Positions 36,357 through 48,525 are shown, counted from the first letter of the stretch. The stretch is DNA of 64,000 bases from Hongsoonwoonella zoysiae (GCF_013266695.1 NZ_JABRXF010000002.1:620001-684000), one strand, 5' to 3'. Numbers and translations: made by a program. The notes: a model not told the origin generated them from the letters alone.

Positions 36357-39137
36357 TTATTCAGCCTCGCCGTTGTCACCGTCTTCGGGGCCCGGCACTT
36401 CGCCATTGTTGTCACCATTTTCGCCGCCCAGGTCTATCTCTTCCTCGGCATCCACCTCGGAAACGCGCTCCACGGCAACGACTTTCTCGTCCTCGGCCGT
36501 ATTGAAGACAATGACCCCTTGCGTGGAACGGCCGGCGATGCGAATTCCATCCACCGGGCAACGGATCAGCTGGCCACCGTTCGTCACCAGCATGATCTGA
36601 TCGTCATCCTCAACCGGGAAAGACGCAACGAGCGGCCCGTTCCGGGGGTTGACGGCCATGGCGACAATGCCTTTGCCGCCACGCCCGGTCGTCCGGTACT
36701 CGAATGACGATGTGCGCTTGCCATAACCGTTTTCAGAAAGCGTCAGAATGATCTGTTCGATGGCGCTCATATCGACGTAACGGGTTTCAGAAAGCTCTCC
36801 GTTCGAAACGCCTTCCTCGGTTTCTGCCGCCGTCTCTTCCGTTTCACCGCGCATCAGCCGCCGGCGCTTGAGGTAGGCGGCTCGCTCTTCCGCGCTCGCA
36901 TCGAAGTGGTGGATCACGGACATGGAGATAACGGTATCTTCCGTCCCGAGCGCAATTCCCCTGACGCCGACCGAGTTTCGGCCGGCAAAGACGCGTACAT
37001 CCGTGACGGGAAACCGAATGCACTGGCCGAGCGCCGTCGTCAGCAGCACGTCGTCGTTTTCGGTGCATGTCTCGACGCCGACGATGCCGTCACCGTCCTC
37101 AAGTTTCATGGCAATCTTGCCGTTCTTGTTGATCTGCACGAAGTCGGACAGCTTGTTCCGGCGCACCGTGCCGCGGCGCGTCGCGAACATGACATGCAGG
37201 TTCGCCCAGCTTTCCTCGTCTTCAGGCAAAGGCATGATCGAGGTGATCTGCTCGCCCGCTTCCAGAGGCAAGAGGTTTATCAAGGCCTTGCCTCGCGAAG
37301 TCGGCCCTCCGATGGGCAGGCGCCAGACCTTCAGCTTGTAAGCAATGCCGCGCGAGGAGAAGAACAGAACCGGCGTATGGGTGTTCGCCACGAAGAGACG
37401 GGTGACGAAATCCTCATCCTTCGTCGACATGCCGGAGCGCCCTTTTCCTCCCCGGCGCTGGGCGCGGTAGGTGTCGAGGGGAACGCGCTTGATGTAACCG
37501 GCATGGCTGACGGTGACGACCATGTCCTCGCGCTGGATCAGGTCCTCGTCCTCAAGGTCTGCCCCTCCCTCAAGCAATTCGGTGCGGCGCGGCGTTGCGA
37601 ACTCGTCGCGGACGGCGGTGAGCTCGTTGCGGACGATTTCCTGGATCTTCGCGCGCGAACGCAGTGTTTCCAGATATTCCTTGATCTCTTCGCCCAGCTT
37701 GTTCAACTCGTCGGCGATTTCGTCGCGCCCAAGAGCCGTCAGGCGCTGCAGACGAAGCTCCAGGATCGCCCGGGCCTGTTCTTCGGAAAGCTTATAGGTG
37801 CCGTCATCCGCCACGCGGTGGCGCGGATCGTCGATCAACGTCACGAGCGGCGCAACGTCCTTCGCCGGCCAATTACGTTCCATCAACTGGGCGCGTGCGG
37901 TCGCCGGGTCGGGCGCAGTGCGGATCAGATGGATGACCTCGTCGATATTGGCGACCGCAATCGCGAGGCCGACCAGCACGTGCGCCCTGTCGCGCGCCTT
38001 GGCAAGCAGGAAGCGCGTGCGCCGCTGGACCACATCCTCCCGGAAATGGATGAAGGCCTGAAGCATGTCCTTCAGGCCGAGTTGCTCCGGCCGGCCACCA
38101 TTCAGCGCCACCATGTTGGCGCCAAAGCTCGTCTGCAGCGGCGAGAACCGGTACAACTGGTTCAGCACGACATCCGACACGGCGTCGCGCTTGAGCTCCA
38201 CCACGACGCGCATGCCGTCCCGATCGGATTCGTCGCGAAGATCGGCTATCCCCTCGATCCGCTTGTCGCGCACGAGATCGGCGATCTTTTCGATCATCGA
38301 TGCCTTGTTCACCTGATAGGGGATCTCGGTGATGATCAGCGCTTCGCGGTCCTTGCGCACCTCCTCCACGTGGACACGGCCACGCATCAGAATCGAGCCG
38401 CGCGACATTTCGTACGCCGAACGAATGCCCGAACGGCCTAGCACGATACCGCCTGTCGGGAAATCGGGGCCTGGCACGATCTGCATCAGGTCTTCCAGCG
38501 TGATCCCCGGGTCCTCCATCACGGCGATTGCAGCGTCGATAACCTCCCCCAGGTTGTGGGGCGGGATATTCGTCGCCATGCCGACGGCGATGCCGCCCGC
38601 GCCATTGACGAGCAGGTTCGGGAAGCGTGCCGGCAGGACGACCGGTTCGCTCTCGGAGTTGTCGTAGTTCTCCTGGAAATTGACCGTGTCCTTGTCGATA
38701 TCCTCCAGCAGGCTATGCGCGGCCTTTGCAAGGCGCACCTCGGTATAGCGCATTGCCGCCGGCGGGTCGCCGTCCACCGAGCCGAAATTGCCCTGGCCGT
38801 CGACGAGTGGCAGACGGAGCGAGAAATTCTGCGCCATTCGCACAAGTGCATCGTAGATCGCGCTGTCGCCATGCGGGTGATATTTACCCATCACGTCACC
38901 GACGACGCGGGACGACTTCTTGTAGGCCTTGTTCCAGTCGTAGCCGTTCTCGTGCATCGCGTAGAGAATGCGACGGTGCACCGGCTTCAGGCCGTCGCGA
39001 ACATCCGGAAGCGCGCGGCTGACGATCACGCTCATCGCGTAATCGAGATAGCTGCGCTTCATCTCATCGGTGATCGAAACCGCGCGGATATCCGACGGCA
39101 GGCCGCCTGACGGTGGGTTTGTATCCTGATCTGACAA
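36357..39137 (-). CDS. gyrA: DNA gyrase subunit A
   Basis: A 926-residue type II topoisomerase subunit that introduces negative supercoils with GyrB. The breakage-reunion domain contains [23 protein letters not shown] and the active-site tyrosine in [12 protein letters not shown] (Tyr131 with this start). The quinolone-contact positions equal to E. coli 83 and 87 are Ser92 and Asp96, the susceptible type. The C-terminal beta-pinwheel has the GyrA box QRRGGKGR, an alphaproteobacterial insert around [10 protein letters not shown], and a long acidic tail. TTG 39137 gives the family-like N-terminus (SDQDTNPP); TTG 39170 is an alternative. Confidence 0.97.
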   Translation of the reverse strand: MSDQDTNPPSGGLPSDIRAVSITDEMKRSYLDYAMSVIVSRALPDVRDGLKPVHRRILYAMHENGYDWNKAYKKSSRVVGDVMGKYHPHGDSAIYDALVRMAQNFSLRLPLVDGQGNFGSVDGDPPAAMRYTEVRLAKAAHSLLEDIDKDTVNFQENYDNSESEPVVLPARFPNLLVNGAGGIAVGMATNIPPHNLGEVIDAAIAVMEDPGITLEDLMQIVPGPDFPTGGIVLGRSGIRSAYEMSRGSILMRGRVHVEEVRKDREALIITEIPYQVNKASMIEKIADLVRDKRIEGIADLRDESDRDGMRVVVELKRDAVSDVVLNQLYRFSPLQTSFGANMVALNGGRPEQLGLKDMLQAFIHFREDVVQRRTRFLLAKARDRAHVLVGLAIAVANIDEVIHLIRTAPDPATARAQLMERNWPAKDVAPLVTLIDDPRHRVADDGTYKLSEEQARAILELRLQRLTALGRDEIADELNKLGEEIKEYLETLRSRAKIQEIVRNELTAVRDEFATPRRTELLEGGADLEDEDLIQREDMVVTVSHAGYIKRVPLDTYRAQRRGGKGRSGMSTKDEDFVTRLFVANTHTPVLFFSSRGIAYKLKVWRLPIGGPTSRGKALINLLPLEAGEQITSIMPLPEDEESWANLHVMFATRRGTVRRNKLSDFVQINKNGKIAMKLEDGDGIVGVETCTENDDVLLTTALGQCIRFPVTDVRVFAGRNSVGVRGIALGTEDTVISMSVIHHFDASAEERAAYLKRRRLMRGETEETAAETEEGVSNGELSETRYVDMSAIEQIILTLSENGYGKRTSSFEYRTTGRGGKGIVAMAVNPRNGPLVASFPVEDDDQIMLVTNGGQLIRCPVDGIRIAGRSTQGVIVFNTAEDEKVVAVERVSEVDAEEEIDLGGENGDNNGEVPGPEDGDNGEAE

Positions 39138-39356
39138 GGAAGTTTCTCGTGTCTGATGGAGGGTTGGCAATTTATAGCCGATTCCGCATTTCCCGACAAA
39201 TCGGGAGCGGCGGTTTTGGAAGTATTTTTCTCAATAAATACAAATAGTTGGAAACGCGATTTCAGAATGTGTGCATAGTTTGTCGAAGCGTGCCCGAGAA
39301 CTGCGCTTACGAGCCTGTTATAGATGTTTGCTCGCACCACGATTCGAGGCCTGCCC

Positions 39357-39995
39357 ATGTTGTCGGACTATCTCCTGAACGCCTTCGCCACGCTCTTCGT
39401 GACGATCGATCCGGTCGGTCTTGCGCCCATGTTTCTGGCGGTCACCGCAGGCGCGAGCACCGCTCAGCGGCGCAAGATCGCGCTTCAGGCGACGCTGATA
39501 GGCGGCGCCATCCTGATGGTCTTCCTCGTGGCTGGAAAAAGCGTTTTGAAGACGCTCGGCATTTCCGTACCTGCCTTTCAGATCGCTGGCGGTCTGCTGC
39601 TCCTGATAATCGCCGTGGAGATGGTGTTCGAAAAGCGCCAGAAGCGGAAATCGGAAACGGCGGAAAAGGCCATGGCCGGACACCATGACGACCTGCATGG
39701 CGTCGCCGTTTTCCCGCTAGGGATTCCGCTGATTTCGGGCCCCGCGGCCATCAGCGCCGTCATCCTCCTGAGCTCCGAAGCCAATGACGCAATCGCCTAT
39801 ACCGGCCTCATTGCCGTGGTGCTGGTAATCGTCGGAAGCTGCCTGCTTTCCTTCCTGCTGGCCTCCAGGATCGAACGTTTGCTGGGCGAAACCGCAAGCA
39901 TGGTAATTACCCGGCTTCTTGGCGTGTTGCTTGCAGCGCTTTCCGTTCAATTTATCGCGGATGGGATAACCAGCTTCGTGATGACCGCCATCTAG
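39357..39995 (+). CDS. MarC family integral membrane protein
   Basis: A 212-residue protein with six hydrophobic segments matching MarC/UPF0056. Marks are NAFATLFVTIDPVGLAPMFL at the start, PAFQIAGGLLLLIIAVEMV, and FPLGIPLISGPAAISAVILL in the second half. Function in the family is unclear; the name comes from a multiple-antibiotic-resistance locus but a resistance role was not upheld. The ATG at 39357 follows CGAGGC by six bases; a start at 39324 is less likely. Divergent from gyrA. Confidence 0.9.
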   Translation: MLSDYLLNAFATLFVTIDPVGLAPMFLAVTAGASTAQRRKIALQATLIGGAILMVFLVAGKSVLKTLGISVPAFQIAGGLLLLIIAVEMVFEKRQKRKSETAEKAMAGHHDDLHGVAVFPLGIPLISGPAAISAVILLSSEANDAIAYTGLIAVVLVIVGSCLLSFLLASRIERLLGETASMVITRLLGVLLAALSVQFIADGITSFVMTAI

Positions 39996-40004
39996 AACCG
40001 AATA

Positions 40005-40409
40005 TCAATCGCGCGGCAGGTCGATCTTCAGCGACGTCCCGCCAAGGCCGTGTACCTTATCGTTCGCACGGACTTCCACGAACGTTGCGCCATCAGGCAC
40101 CTTTACCCCCGTGAGCGACCGCGTGAACGGCTGTTCGTTCACATGCGGATGCAGGAGGATGCGCTCGCCAAGCACCGTACCGTCCGGAGCGACGATATCG
40201 AACCGGTCGGCGTAGTGCCCCCACCCCTCGTCGGCGTGGCTGACGGTGACGTCGAAGCGCCAGACGCCCTCGCCCGTCCTTGTCGCCCTCGCCTCCACGA
40301 TATCCGCCTCGCCCGCGCCGGAGGATCCGGCGCAGGCCAAGGCAGCAACGCCGGCGAGCGGCAGAATTATTCCCGCCCGGAAAGTTCGCTTTATCCTCAT
40401 CGAGGTCAT
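40005..40409 (-). CDS. Small exported protein of unknown function
   Basis: A 134-residue protein with a signal peptide (hydrophobic residues about 11-27 then cleavage near SGAGEA) and a possible lipobox-like ALACAG. The mature domain reads VWRFDVTVSHADEGWGHYADRFDIVAPDG, LLHPHVNEQPFTRSL and VHGLGGTSLKIDLP, a compact beta-rich domain that I recall as a common unnamed proteobacterial family. GGAG seven bases before ATG 40409 supports this start over GTG 40448. Histidines and acidic residues could bind metal; next to a CDF transporter this is suggestive only. Confidence 0.75.
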   Translation of the reverse strand: MTSMRIKRTFRAGIILPLAGVAALACAGSSGAGEADIVEARATRTGEGVWRFDVTVSHADEGWGHYADRFDIVAPDGTVLGERILLHPHVNEQPFTRSLTGVKVPDGATFVEVRANDKVHGLGGTSLKIDLPRD

Positions 40410-40546
40410 CTGGCATGCTCCCATGGTCTTGCCGGCATCATTTTCCACCGTTACGGCACTTGAGTAAGGCCGGCGGGATCAAAGCTTTGTTATCCGGACG
40501 GAAATCAGCAAGACTGGTCGCGAAAAGGACGTGAGGAAGGCAAGAA

Positions 40547-41497
40547 ATGGCTGGGCAGGGTTCGAAGAAAGTAATCATCGCGGCTCTAGTCGGCAACTCG
40601 TTGATCGCCGTGACCAAATTCGCCGCCGCCACCTATACCGGCTCCTCCGCCATGCTCTCCGAAGGCATCCACTCTCTCGTGGATACCGGCAATCAGGGCT
40701 TGCTATTGTACGGCATGAAGAAAGCCAAACAACCGGCTGATAAAAAACACCCATTTGGCTATGGATCTGAAATCTATTTCTGGGCCTTTGTTGTCGCGAT
40801 CCTGATTTTCGCGGTCGGCGCGGGCGTCTCGATCTACGAAGGCATCCAGAAAGTTATGCACCCGCACCCGGTCGAAAGCCCGTTCGTAGCTTACATCGTG
40901 CTGGTGTTCGCGATGATCTTCGAAGCAGCCGCATGGTGGATCGCCTACAAGGAGTTCAACGTCATTCGCGGCAAACGCGGCATATTCGAAGCGGTCCGCG
41001 ACTCCAAGGATCCGACCGTTTTCACCGTCCTTTTCGAGGATACAGCCGCCATGCTCGGCCTCACCGTTGCCTTCGCCGGCCTGCTCTGCGTCCAGTACCT
41101 CGGCCTTGCGTGGATGGACGGCGCGGCCTCCATCATGATCGGCCTGATCCTTGCCGGCGCCGCTGCCGTTCTTGCCTATGAGACAAAGGGGCTTCTGGTG
41201 GGCGAGGCCGCCGATCCGGATGTGACCAATACCGTTCGTTCGATCGTCGAGGCCACGCCGACGGTGACACGCATGAACGAATTGCGCACCCTGCATCGGG
41301 GGCCGCAGGATGTGCTTCTCGCCGTTTCCATCGACTTTGAAAACAATCTCACCGTCGGCAAGGTGGAAGAAGCGATCTACGCGCTTGAAATCGCCATCAA
41401 GGAGCGCTTCCCGATCGTCAAGCGCATCTTCATCGAAGCACAGGCCGCACGCCACCATGACAAGATGCTGGCGGCGGAAAAAGCGGCCGACCATTAA
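40547..41497 (+). CDS. Cation diffusion facilitator family transporter
   Basis: A 316-residue CDF protein exporting divalent metals by proton exchange. Six membrane segments hold the metal site: SEGIHSLVDTGNQ in the second helix (HxxxD) and FEDTAAMLGL in the fifth (EDxxA). A cytosolic domain with NELRTLHRGPQDVLLAVSIDFE follows. The HxxxD/EDxxA pair resembles the branch that includes human SLC30A9, so zinc, iron or manganese are all possible. GGAAGG precedes the ATG by seven bases. Confidence 0.92.
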   Translation: MAGQGSKKVIIAALVGNSLIAVTKFAAATYTGSSAMLSEGIHSLVDTGNQGLLLYGMKKAKQPADKKHPFGYGSEIYFWAFVVAILIFAVGAGVSIYEGIQKVMHPHPVESPFVAYIVLVFAMIFEAAAWWIAYKEFNVIRGKRGIFEAVRDSKDPTVFTVLFEDTAAMLGLTVAFAGLLCVQYLGLAWMDGAASIMIGLILAGAAAVLAYETKGLLVGEAADPDVTNTVRSIVEATPTVTRMNELRTLHRGPQDVLLAVSIDFENNLTVGKVEEAIYALEIAIKERFPIVKRIFIEAQAARHHDKMLAAEKAADH

Positions 41498-41500
41498 AAA

Positions 41501-41519
41501 CGGGGCCAGCCCGGCCCCG
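41501..41519. terminator. Bidirectional terminator between CDF gene and ssb
   Basis: A seven-base-pair GC stem, cggggcc / ggccccg, with an AGCCC loop, followed by CTTTTC on the plus strand and TTTTTAATGG on the minus strand. Confidence 0.85.
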
Positions 41520-41565
41520 CTTTTCTGCAAATTCTGTCGATTGAATTTCGCTTGGCGATACTATC

Positions 41566-42075
41566 TCAGAATGGGATCTCGTCGTCCATTCCACCGCCGA
41601 AGCCGCCGCTCTGGCCGCCACCGCCGCCCTGGCTTCCGCCATAGCCGCCGCCCGAGCCACCGCCGCTCTGGCCGCCGTATCCGCCGCCGGAGGAATAATC
41701 CCCGCCGCCACCGCCGCCTTCACCACGGCCATCGAGCATCGTGAGCGTGGAATTGAACCCCTGAAGCACGATTTCGGTCGAATATTTGTCCTGGCCCGAC
41801 TGGTCTTGCCACTTGCGGGTCTGGAGCTGGCCTTCGATATAGACCTTGGAGCCTTTTTTCAGGTAATTCTCGGCGACCTTGGCAAGGCCCTCGTTGAAAA
41901 TGACGACACGGTGCCATTCCGTCTTTTCCCGGCGCTCGCCGGTGTTGCGGTCGCGCCAGGTTTCGGACGTGGCGATGCGAAGGTTCACGACCGGACGGCC
42001 ATCCTGCATGCGGCGAACTTCAGGATCGGCTCCCAGGTTGCCGATGAGGATCACCTTGTTAACGCTTCCCGCCAT
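41566..42075 (-). CDS. ssb: Single-stranded DNA-binding protein
   Basis: A 169-residue SSB. The OB fold spans residues 1-113 ([54 protein letters not shown]). It is followed by a glycine/serine-rich linker built of GGYGG and SGGG units and the C-terminal interaction tip MDDEIPF, which binds repair and replication partners. GGAGAGG lies five bases before the ATG. Divergent from uvrA with LexA-type boxes between them, so DNA-damage control is likely. Confidence 0.97.
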   Translation of the reverse strand: MAGSVNKVILIGNLGADPEVRRMQDGRPVVNLRIATSETWRDRNTGERREKTEWHRVVIFNEGLAKVAENYLKKGSKVYIEGQLQTRKWQDQSGQDKYSTEIVLQGFNSTLTMLDGRGEGGGGGGDYSSGGGYGGQSGGGSGGGYGGSQGGGGGQSGGFGGGMDDEIPF

Positions 42076-42206
42076 GTCGCCTCTCCTTGCTTCCAAAATC
42101 TGTTCGTGGTGGCGATACCAGATTTTGCCATCAGCCTAGACCCCAACTTCCATCCGCTCCCGGCCTTTCCGCCGTTTTCCACAAAGGAACGAGGAGAAAG
42201 TATTTG

Positions 42207-42221
42207 GTTCCACATTTGTTC
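42207..42221. promoter_or_regulatory. LexA (SOS) box, ssb side
   Basis: GTTCCACATTTGTTC fits the alphaproteobacterial LexA operator GTTC-N7-GTTC exactly. It lies about 130 bases upstream of ssb, in the divergent ssb-uvrA region. Confidence 0.85.
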
Positions 42222-42340
42222 CTTATAAGGGTAAAAAAGGTGAATGAGAATTCCTTCGTTTCGAAAACGGCGGTTTTGCTGCAACGGCGGGACGGTGCAT
42301 CCCTGCCCGACCGAAAATTCGGTGTTGCCACCCCGAATTT

Positions 42341-42355
42341 GTTCTTGCTATGTTC
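42341..42355. promoter_or_regulatory. LexA (SOS) box, uvrA side
   Basis: GTTCTTGCTATGTTC is a second exact GTTC-N7-GTTC site, about 214-228 bases upstream of the uvrA start. Two boxes suggest separate control of the two divergent promoters. Confidence 0.85.
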
Positions 42356-42568
42356 TCATAAATACATACCGTAACGTCAGTCAATAAAAGTTACAGGCCC
42401 GCGCCATCATGAACCTCGACAATCGACCTTCGTTGGTCCATTTCCTTATCGCTGACCCGCAGCTTGAGTGACACGTACCACGTAAGACGAAAATAAATCG
42501 CCTAATTGCTTATCCCCAGCCATGCGTCCTGCCTTCGCGACGGGGATATCTGCCAAGGATACCGGTTC
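42356..42568. other. uvrA leader and rest of ssb-uvrA intergenic DNA
   Basis: The divergent region between ssb and uvrA is nearly 500 bases. Apart from the two LexA boxes I see no gene, repeat or RNA. If the uvrA start is at 42569 the transcript would have a long untranslated leader; a frame from 42506 is open but has no ribosome site. Confidence 0.5.
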
Positions 42569-45499
<2,931 letters not shown>

Positions 45500-45547
45500 C
45501 ACCGGCAGAGCGGCAAAACGCTGAATTTTTGGCCTAGCTCCTTGAAA

Positions 45548-45580
45548 AGCGCCCGCTGAAGGCCAGCGGGTGCTTTTTTG
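45548..45580 (+). terminator. Intrinsic terminator of uvrA
   Basis: The 11-bp stem agcgcccgctg / cagcgggtgct (one G-U pair) closes AAGGC and is followed by six T. It lies 49 bases after the uvrA stop. Confidence 0.92.
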
Positions 45581-45788
45581 CATAGCAACATGCACATTCC
45601 GTTCGCAGAGGTGATTTCCGTAACGTAAACTATTGCGTTCATTCATTTTATTGCATTGCACAATGCGCATGGCTGCCGTGCAGAAAACGCACTTTTTTTC
45701 ACGGGGTGAATTAAATACATAAGGATCAACACGACGGCACGACGGAAACGCCGCTGCCGCCCCACTCCCCGATGGATGGAGGCAGTAA

Positions 45789-45938
45789 ATGTTCGATTCG
45801 ATCCGCACCAAGTACCGCAGCTGGAAGACCTATCAGCAGACAGTGAAAGAACTGTCACGTCTTTCAAACCGCGAACTCAGCGACATCGGCATCGGCCGTG
45901 GCGACATTCGTTTCGTCGCCCGCCAGCAGGTTCGCTAA
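45789..45938 (+). CDS. DUF1127 small protein, upstream of cuckoo-type RNA
   Basis: A 49-residue basic protein, MFDSIRTKYRSWKTYQQTVK onward, with ELSRLSNRELSDIGIGRGDI, the core of DUF1127 (YjiS-like). GGAGG lies six bases before the ATG. The family is abundant in alphaproteobacteria; in Rhodobacter a DUF1127 protein (CcaF1) is cotranscribed with CcsR small RNAs and binds RNA. Here three CCTCCTCCC hairpins begin 28 bases after the stop, so the same arrangement is inferred. A near-copy of the gene lies at 46314. Confidence 0.9.
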   Translation: MFDSIRTKYRSWKTYQQTVKELSRLSNRELSDIGIGRGDIRFVARQQVR

Positions 45939-45959
45939 ACGAAATTTGAAAAGCTTTGC

Positions 45960-46085
45960 GTTCATGAAGTATTCCTCCTCCCTATACTTCTGAACGTTCC
46001 CGGCGAAGGCATCCTCCTCCCAGCCCTAGCCGGACATTGCGTCGCCCGCCGGTACCTCCTCCCACCGGCGGGCGTTCGCATTTTC
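45960..46085 (+). ncRNA. Cuckoo/CcsR-type small RNA, three anti-Shine-Dalgarno hairpins
   Basis: Three hairpins each show CCTCCTCCC in the loop: gaagtat / atacttc (45966-45990, loop motif 45974-45982), cggc..ggc / gcc..gccg (46001-46032, motif 46013-46021), and cgcccgccggt / accggcgggcg (46043-46074, motif 46055-46063). The last is followed by TTCGCATTTT and can end transcription. Loops with CCUCCUCCC, which match ribosome-binding sites of target mRNAs, define the alphaproteobacterial cuckoo RNA family; location after a DUF1127 gene is also typical. The 5' end is not known and may arise by processing of the DUF1127 transcript. Confidence 0.82.
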
Positions 46086-46313
46086 GGGCGCGTATCCACT
46101 GCGCAGATATCCGATCTTTTCCAAAGTTCCGTCCTGCGGCATGTGGCGCGCGATCGTAACGCCACCCTCACATGATTGTGCTCTGCAGCATTCGCAGAAC
46201 TGTCATGTTCGCCGAGACCTCCAATTCAGCGGGTAAAACCGCTAGACCGCCACCAACGCAGGCGCCCTGCTTCGTCCGGAGCGCCGAAAGACAATCGGAA
46301 CAAGAGTGAACCA

Positions 46314-46463
46314 ATGCTCGAGACCGTTATTCGAAGCTATCAGACCTGGAAAAAATACCGTCAGACCCGCGACGAACTCTCAAGACTTTCCCTGCGCGAG
46401 CTTGAAGACCTTGGCCTTGGCTGCCGTGCAGCCGGCTGCCCGTCGCGCTATGTGGTTCGCTGA
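46314..46463 (+). CDS. DUF1127 small protein, second copy
   Basis: A 49-residue paralogue of the protein at 45789: MLETVIRSYQTWKKYRQTRD then ELSRLSLRELEDLGLG, with the same length and the same core. Its C-terminal half diverges and holds two cysteines (GLGCRAAGCPSRYVVR). AAGAG lies about ten bases before the ATG. It is followed by a second hairpin array, so the pair is a duplicated protein-plus-RNA unit. Confidence 0.88.
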   Translation: MLETVIRSYQTWKKYRQTRDELSRLSLRELEDLGLGCRAAGCPSRYVVR

Positions 46464-46552
46464 CCGGATTGTTATGCAGTTTTTGCAAGTCTGCCATGCA
46501 ATAGCATCTATCTGGAAAAATACATAACCGGTACCATATTTAATTCCGAAGA

Positions 46553-46677
46553 GGTTGCCGAAGCGTTCCCCCTCCCAAGCCTAGGCAACCCACAAGCCGG
46601 TTCTTCCCTCCCCCCGGAACCGGCTTTCAAAAACAACGCCCACCGGTTCTCCTCCCACCGGTGGGCGTTGTCTTTTT
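46553..46677 (+). ncRNA. Second cuckoo-type small RNA with diverged loops
   Basis: Three hairpins follow the second DUF1127 gene: ggttgcc / ggcaacc (46553-46590) with CCCCCTCCC in the loop, aagccggttc / gaaccggctt (46594-46626) with CCCTCCCCCC, and a perfect 15-bp stem acaacgcccaccggt / accggtgggcgttgt (46633-46671) with TCTCCTCCC, ending in CTTTTTGGG, a good terminator. The layout equals the first unit and the inner stem of the last hairpin is nearly shared, but no loop keeps the exact CCTCCTCCC, so targets may differ. Confidence 0.7.
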
Positions 46678-46718
46678 GGGTAAGGTTTCCAAAATTTTGG
46701 CGGTATTGCGGTAAATAC

Positions 46719-47354
46719 TCAGGCCTCGGGAAGTGCTGCGAACCATCGGTCGAGGTCCTGAACCACCGGCAATTTCGCATTGCCGCGTGGCCAGGAGTCG
46801 ATTGCATAGGCCTTGCCACTTTGCTTCTCGACAACGACCGCCGTCGCGTGCGGGTATTCGCCGTCAATGAAGAAACCGCGTGCAACCGGCGACACAACAT
46901 CGTGATGGCGAAGCAAACCCTGACGCTGCGCAACGAGCAACAGACTGGTCGTATTCGTCGCTTCGTCGATGCAATCCATCTGGCCCTGTTTGCCCGAATT
47001 CCGGAGATCGTAGCCGCCGACGTCATCGGCGGATCCGACGACAGGGGCGACGCGCGCCTCGTTCCAGGCAACGGCCTTCGCGATCGCCCGGCGCTCTGCC
47101 TCGGGCGAGCGCCCGCCTGCCGCCAAAATCTTGCGCAGCTTCGCCCGTTGGCCGAACGAAAAATCGACGGGCGTCTTGTAAGCGCAACCAAAGCCGTGAC
47201 AAACGTAAATCCTGCCGTCGTCACGCGGCATCACCCCGGAATGCTGGCGATACCAGCCACCCGAATAGCTGCTGATCTGAGCGGCCCCGCAGGCTGCAAG
47301 CAACACCGCGGAGGCGGCGGTCAGAAGCGAATATTTTATGCCGCCACGGAACAT
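46719..47354 (-). CDS. Lipoprotein with a possible Cys-His-Asp triad
   Basis: A 211-residue lipoprotein: signal peptide with lipobox VLLAAC, lipidated Cys22. The exported domain has two cysteines near 52-57 (YVCHGFGCAYK), then QMDCIDEATNTTSLLL (Cys128), YPHATAVVV (His169) and AIDSWPRGN (Asp186). The Cys at the head of a helix, then His and Asp each at the start of a strand is the order of papain-like, transglutaminase and NlpC/P60 enzymes, so a thiol hydrolase acting in the periplasm or outer membrane is a reasonable inference. I recognise no named family. Convergent with the small-RNA unit. Confidence 0.8.
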   Translation of the reverse strand: MFRGGIKYSLLTAASAVLLAACGAAQISSYSGGWYRQHSGVMPRDDGRIYVCHGFGCAYKTPVDFSFGQRAKLRKILAAGGRSPEAERRAIAKAVAWNEARVAPVVGSADDVGGYDLRNSGKQGQMDCIDEATNTTSLLLVAQRQGLLRHHDVVSPVARGFFIDGEYPHATAVVVEKQSGKAYAIDSWPRGNAKLPVVQDLDRWFAALPEA

Positions 47355-47612
47355 TTAACTTCCGTCTTCGCAGGTAAAAAGAAATGCGAACACTCCCGCA
47401 TAAGGGTTTGCATTCACACCCCACATCCGCCACTAAAGGCGCGGCCAAACGGTGCCGGACCGTGTGGTCGCGGTTTTCAGCCAGGGTTGCGACATCCCGG
47501 ACACGGGACGCCGCAATAGCGCCGGAATATCCGTCAATGCCGGTTTCGGCAGTCGTGTCACCCTCTACGCAAGTTGAACAGAAACTTAAAGCTCGTGAAA
47601 ACTTCCACCCTC

Positions 47613-48449
47613 ATGAAAAATACGGATATCCCCACTTATTTCATTGTCCATATACCCAAATGCGCCGGATCGACCATTCGCGGTTTCCTTCGTGATTCAC
47701 TGCCGGGCGGTCAGACCGTGGAGCTGGGTCTGAAGGACGGGAACATCCGCAGTATTTTCAGGCCTGGCCCGATTCCCGAAACGATCCCTTCCGACATCAC
47801 CGAGAGACAAATACTTTCGGGGCATCATCTGCCCCGCTGCCTGATCGACCTTTTCGATGGACAGGAAATACGGGAGTGCGTGAACCTTCGGGATCCGGTC
47901 GGCTTTTTCGTGTCGCACTATAATTTCACGATGCAGAAAGGCCTTGAAGCCGGGCGCGAAATCGCGCCATTCGGGCTCTGGTACAGGTCCGTCCAGAAAA
48001 ACCCGGTCTCCCAGCATTTCCTCTTCCGTTACCTCGGCATCGGCTATCCGAAGCTGGAGTTCATTTCGTCGCAGGAAAGGCTCGAAATCATGGAAAGATA
48101 CCTGCGGGACTTCCACTATGTGGGGTCTTACAGGCACAGCAACGAGTTCCTGAGGCGAACCGCGGCCGAGCTTGGCATCGAACAGGAACCGACGTCACGA
48201 AACGTCACGTCGTTGCGAATCTACGACAAGAACAACCTGCCGCAGAAATGGAAAGACAGGATCCTTGAGGAAAACGCACTCGACCAGGTGCTTTACGAGC
48301 GCTGGAAGGACAGGAAGTGGGACAAGAGCCTGAACCCGACAGGGCCGGCCGAGTTCCGCGCCGACAGGCTTTCCTACCTCAAGACGGATTTGCGCCGGAT
48401 CGCTTTCAGGGCGATCTCCTCCACCGCAAAAACCCTTGCGAGGCCTTGA
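47613..48449 (+). CDS. Sulfotransferase-like protein
   Basis: A protein of about 278 residues. Near the N-terminus, [20 protein letters not shown] matches the 5'-phosphosulfate-binding loop of carbohydrate sulfotransferases (HIPKTGGTS type). [17 protein letters not shown] is the expected 3'-phosphate-binding element (RDP...S). The rest is alpha-helical with an aromatic-rich region. It probably transfers sulfate from PAPS to a glycan, perhaps of the cell surface; the acceptor is unknown. Start uncertain: TTG 47574, GTG 47595 and ATG 47613 lack a good ribosome site. It lies 76 bases upstream of trmFO. Confidence 0.75.
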   Translation: MKNTDIPTYFIVHIPKCAGSTIRGFLRDSLPGGQTVELGLKDGNIRSIFRPGPIPETIPSDITERQILSGHHLPRCLIDLFDGQEIRECVNLRDPVGFFVSHYNFTMQKGLEAGREIAPFGLWYRSVQKNPVSQHFLFRYLGIGYPKLEFISSQERLEIMERYLRDFHYVGSYRHSNEFLRRTAAELGIEQEPTSRNVTSLRIYDKNNLPQKWKDRILEENALDQVLYERWKDRKWDKSLNPTGPAEFRADRLSYLKTDLRRIAFRAISSTAKTLARP

Positions 48450-48525
48450 GGCAAGCACATATAGCATTGCCAGGCATCATGCGATGGCGCAGGCGCTTCG
48501 AAGCAAGACAAAGGACAAATCGACG

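Noticed and set aside
36906-38441. A 511-codon open frame antisense to gyrA
   Set aside because: It lies wholly opposite gyrA, is rich in Arg, His, Asp and Val as expected of a shadow frame, and shows no domain.
36357-39137. Quinolone-resistance substitution in GyrA
   Set aside because: The positions equal to E. coli 83 and 87 are Ser and Asp, the susceptible residues.
45653-45666. Palindrome GCATTG-CA-CAATGC upstream of the first DUF1127 gene
   Set aside because: Could be an operator, but it is short, single, and no regulator or second copy supports it.
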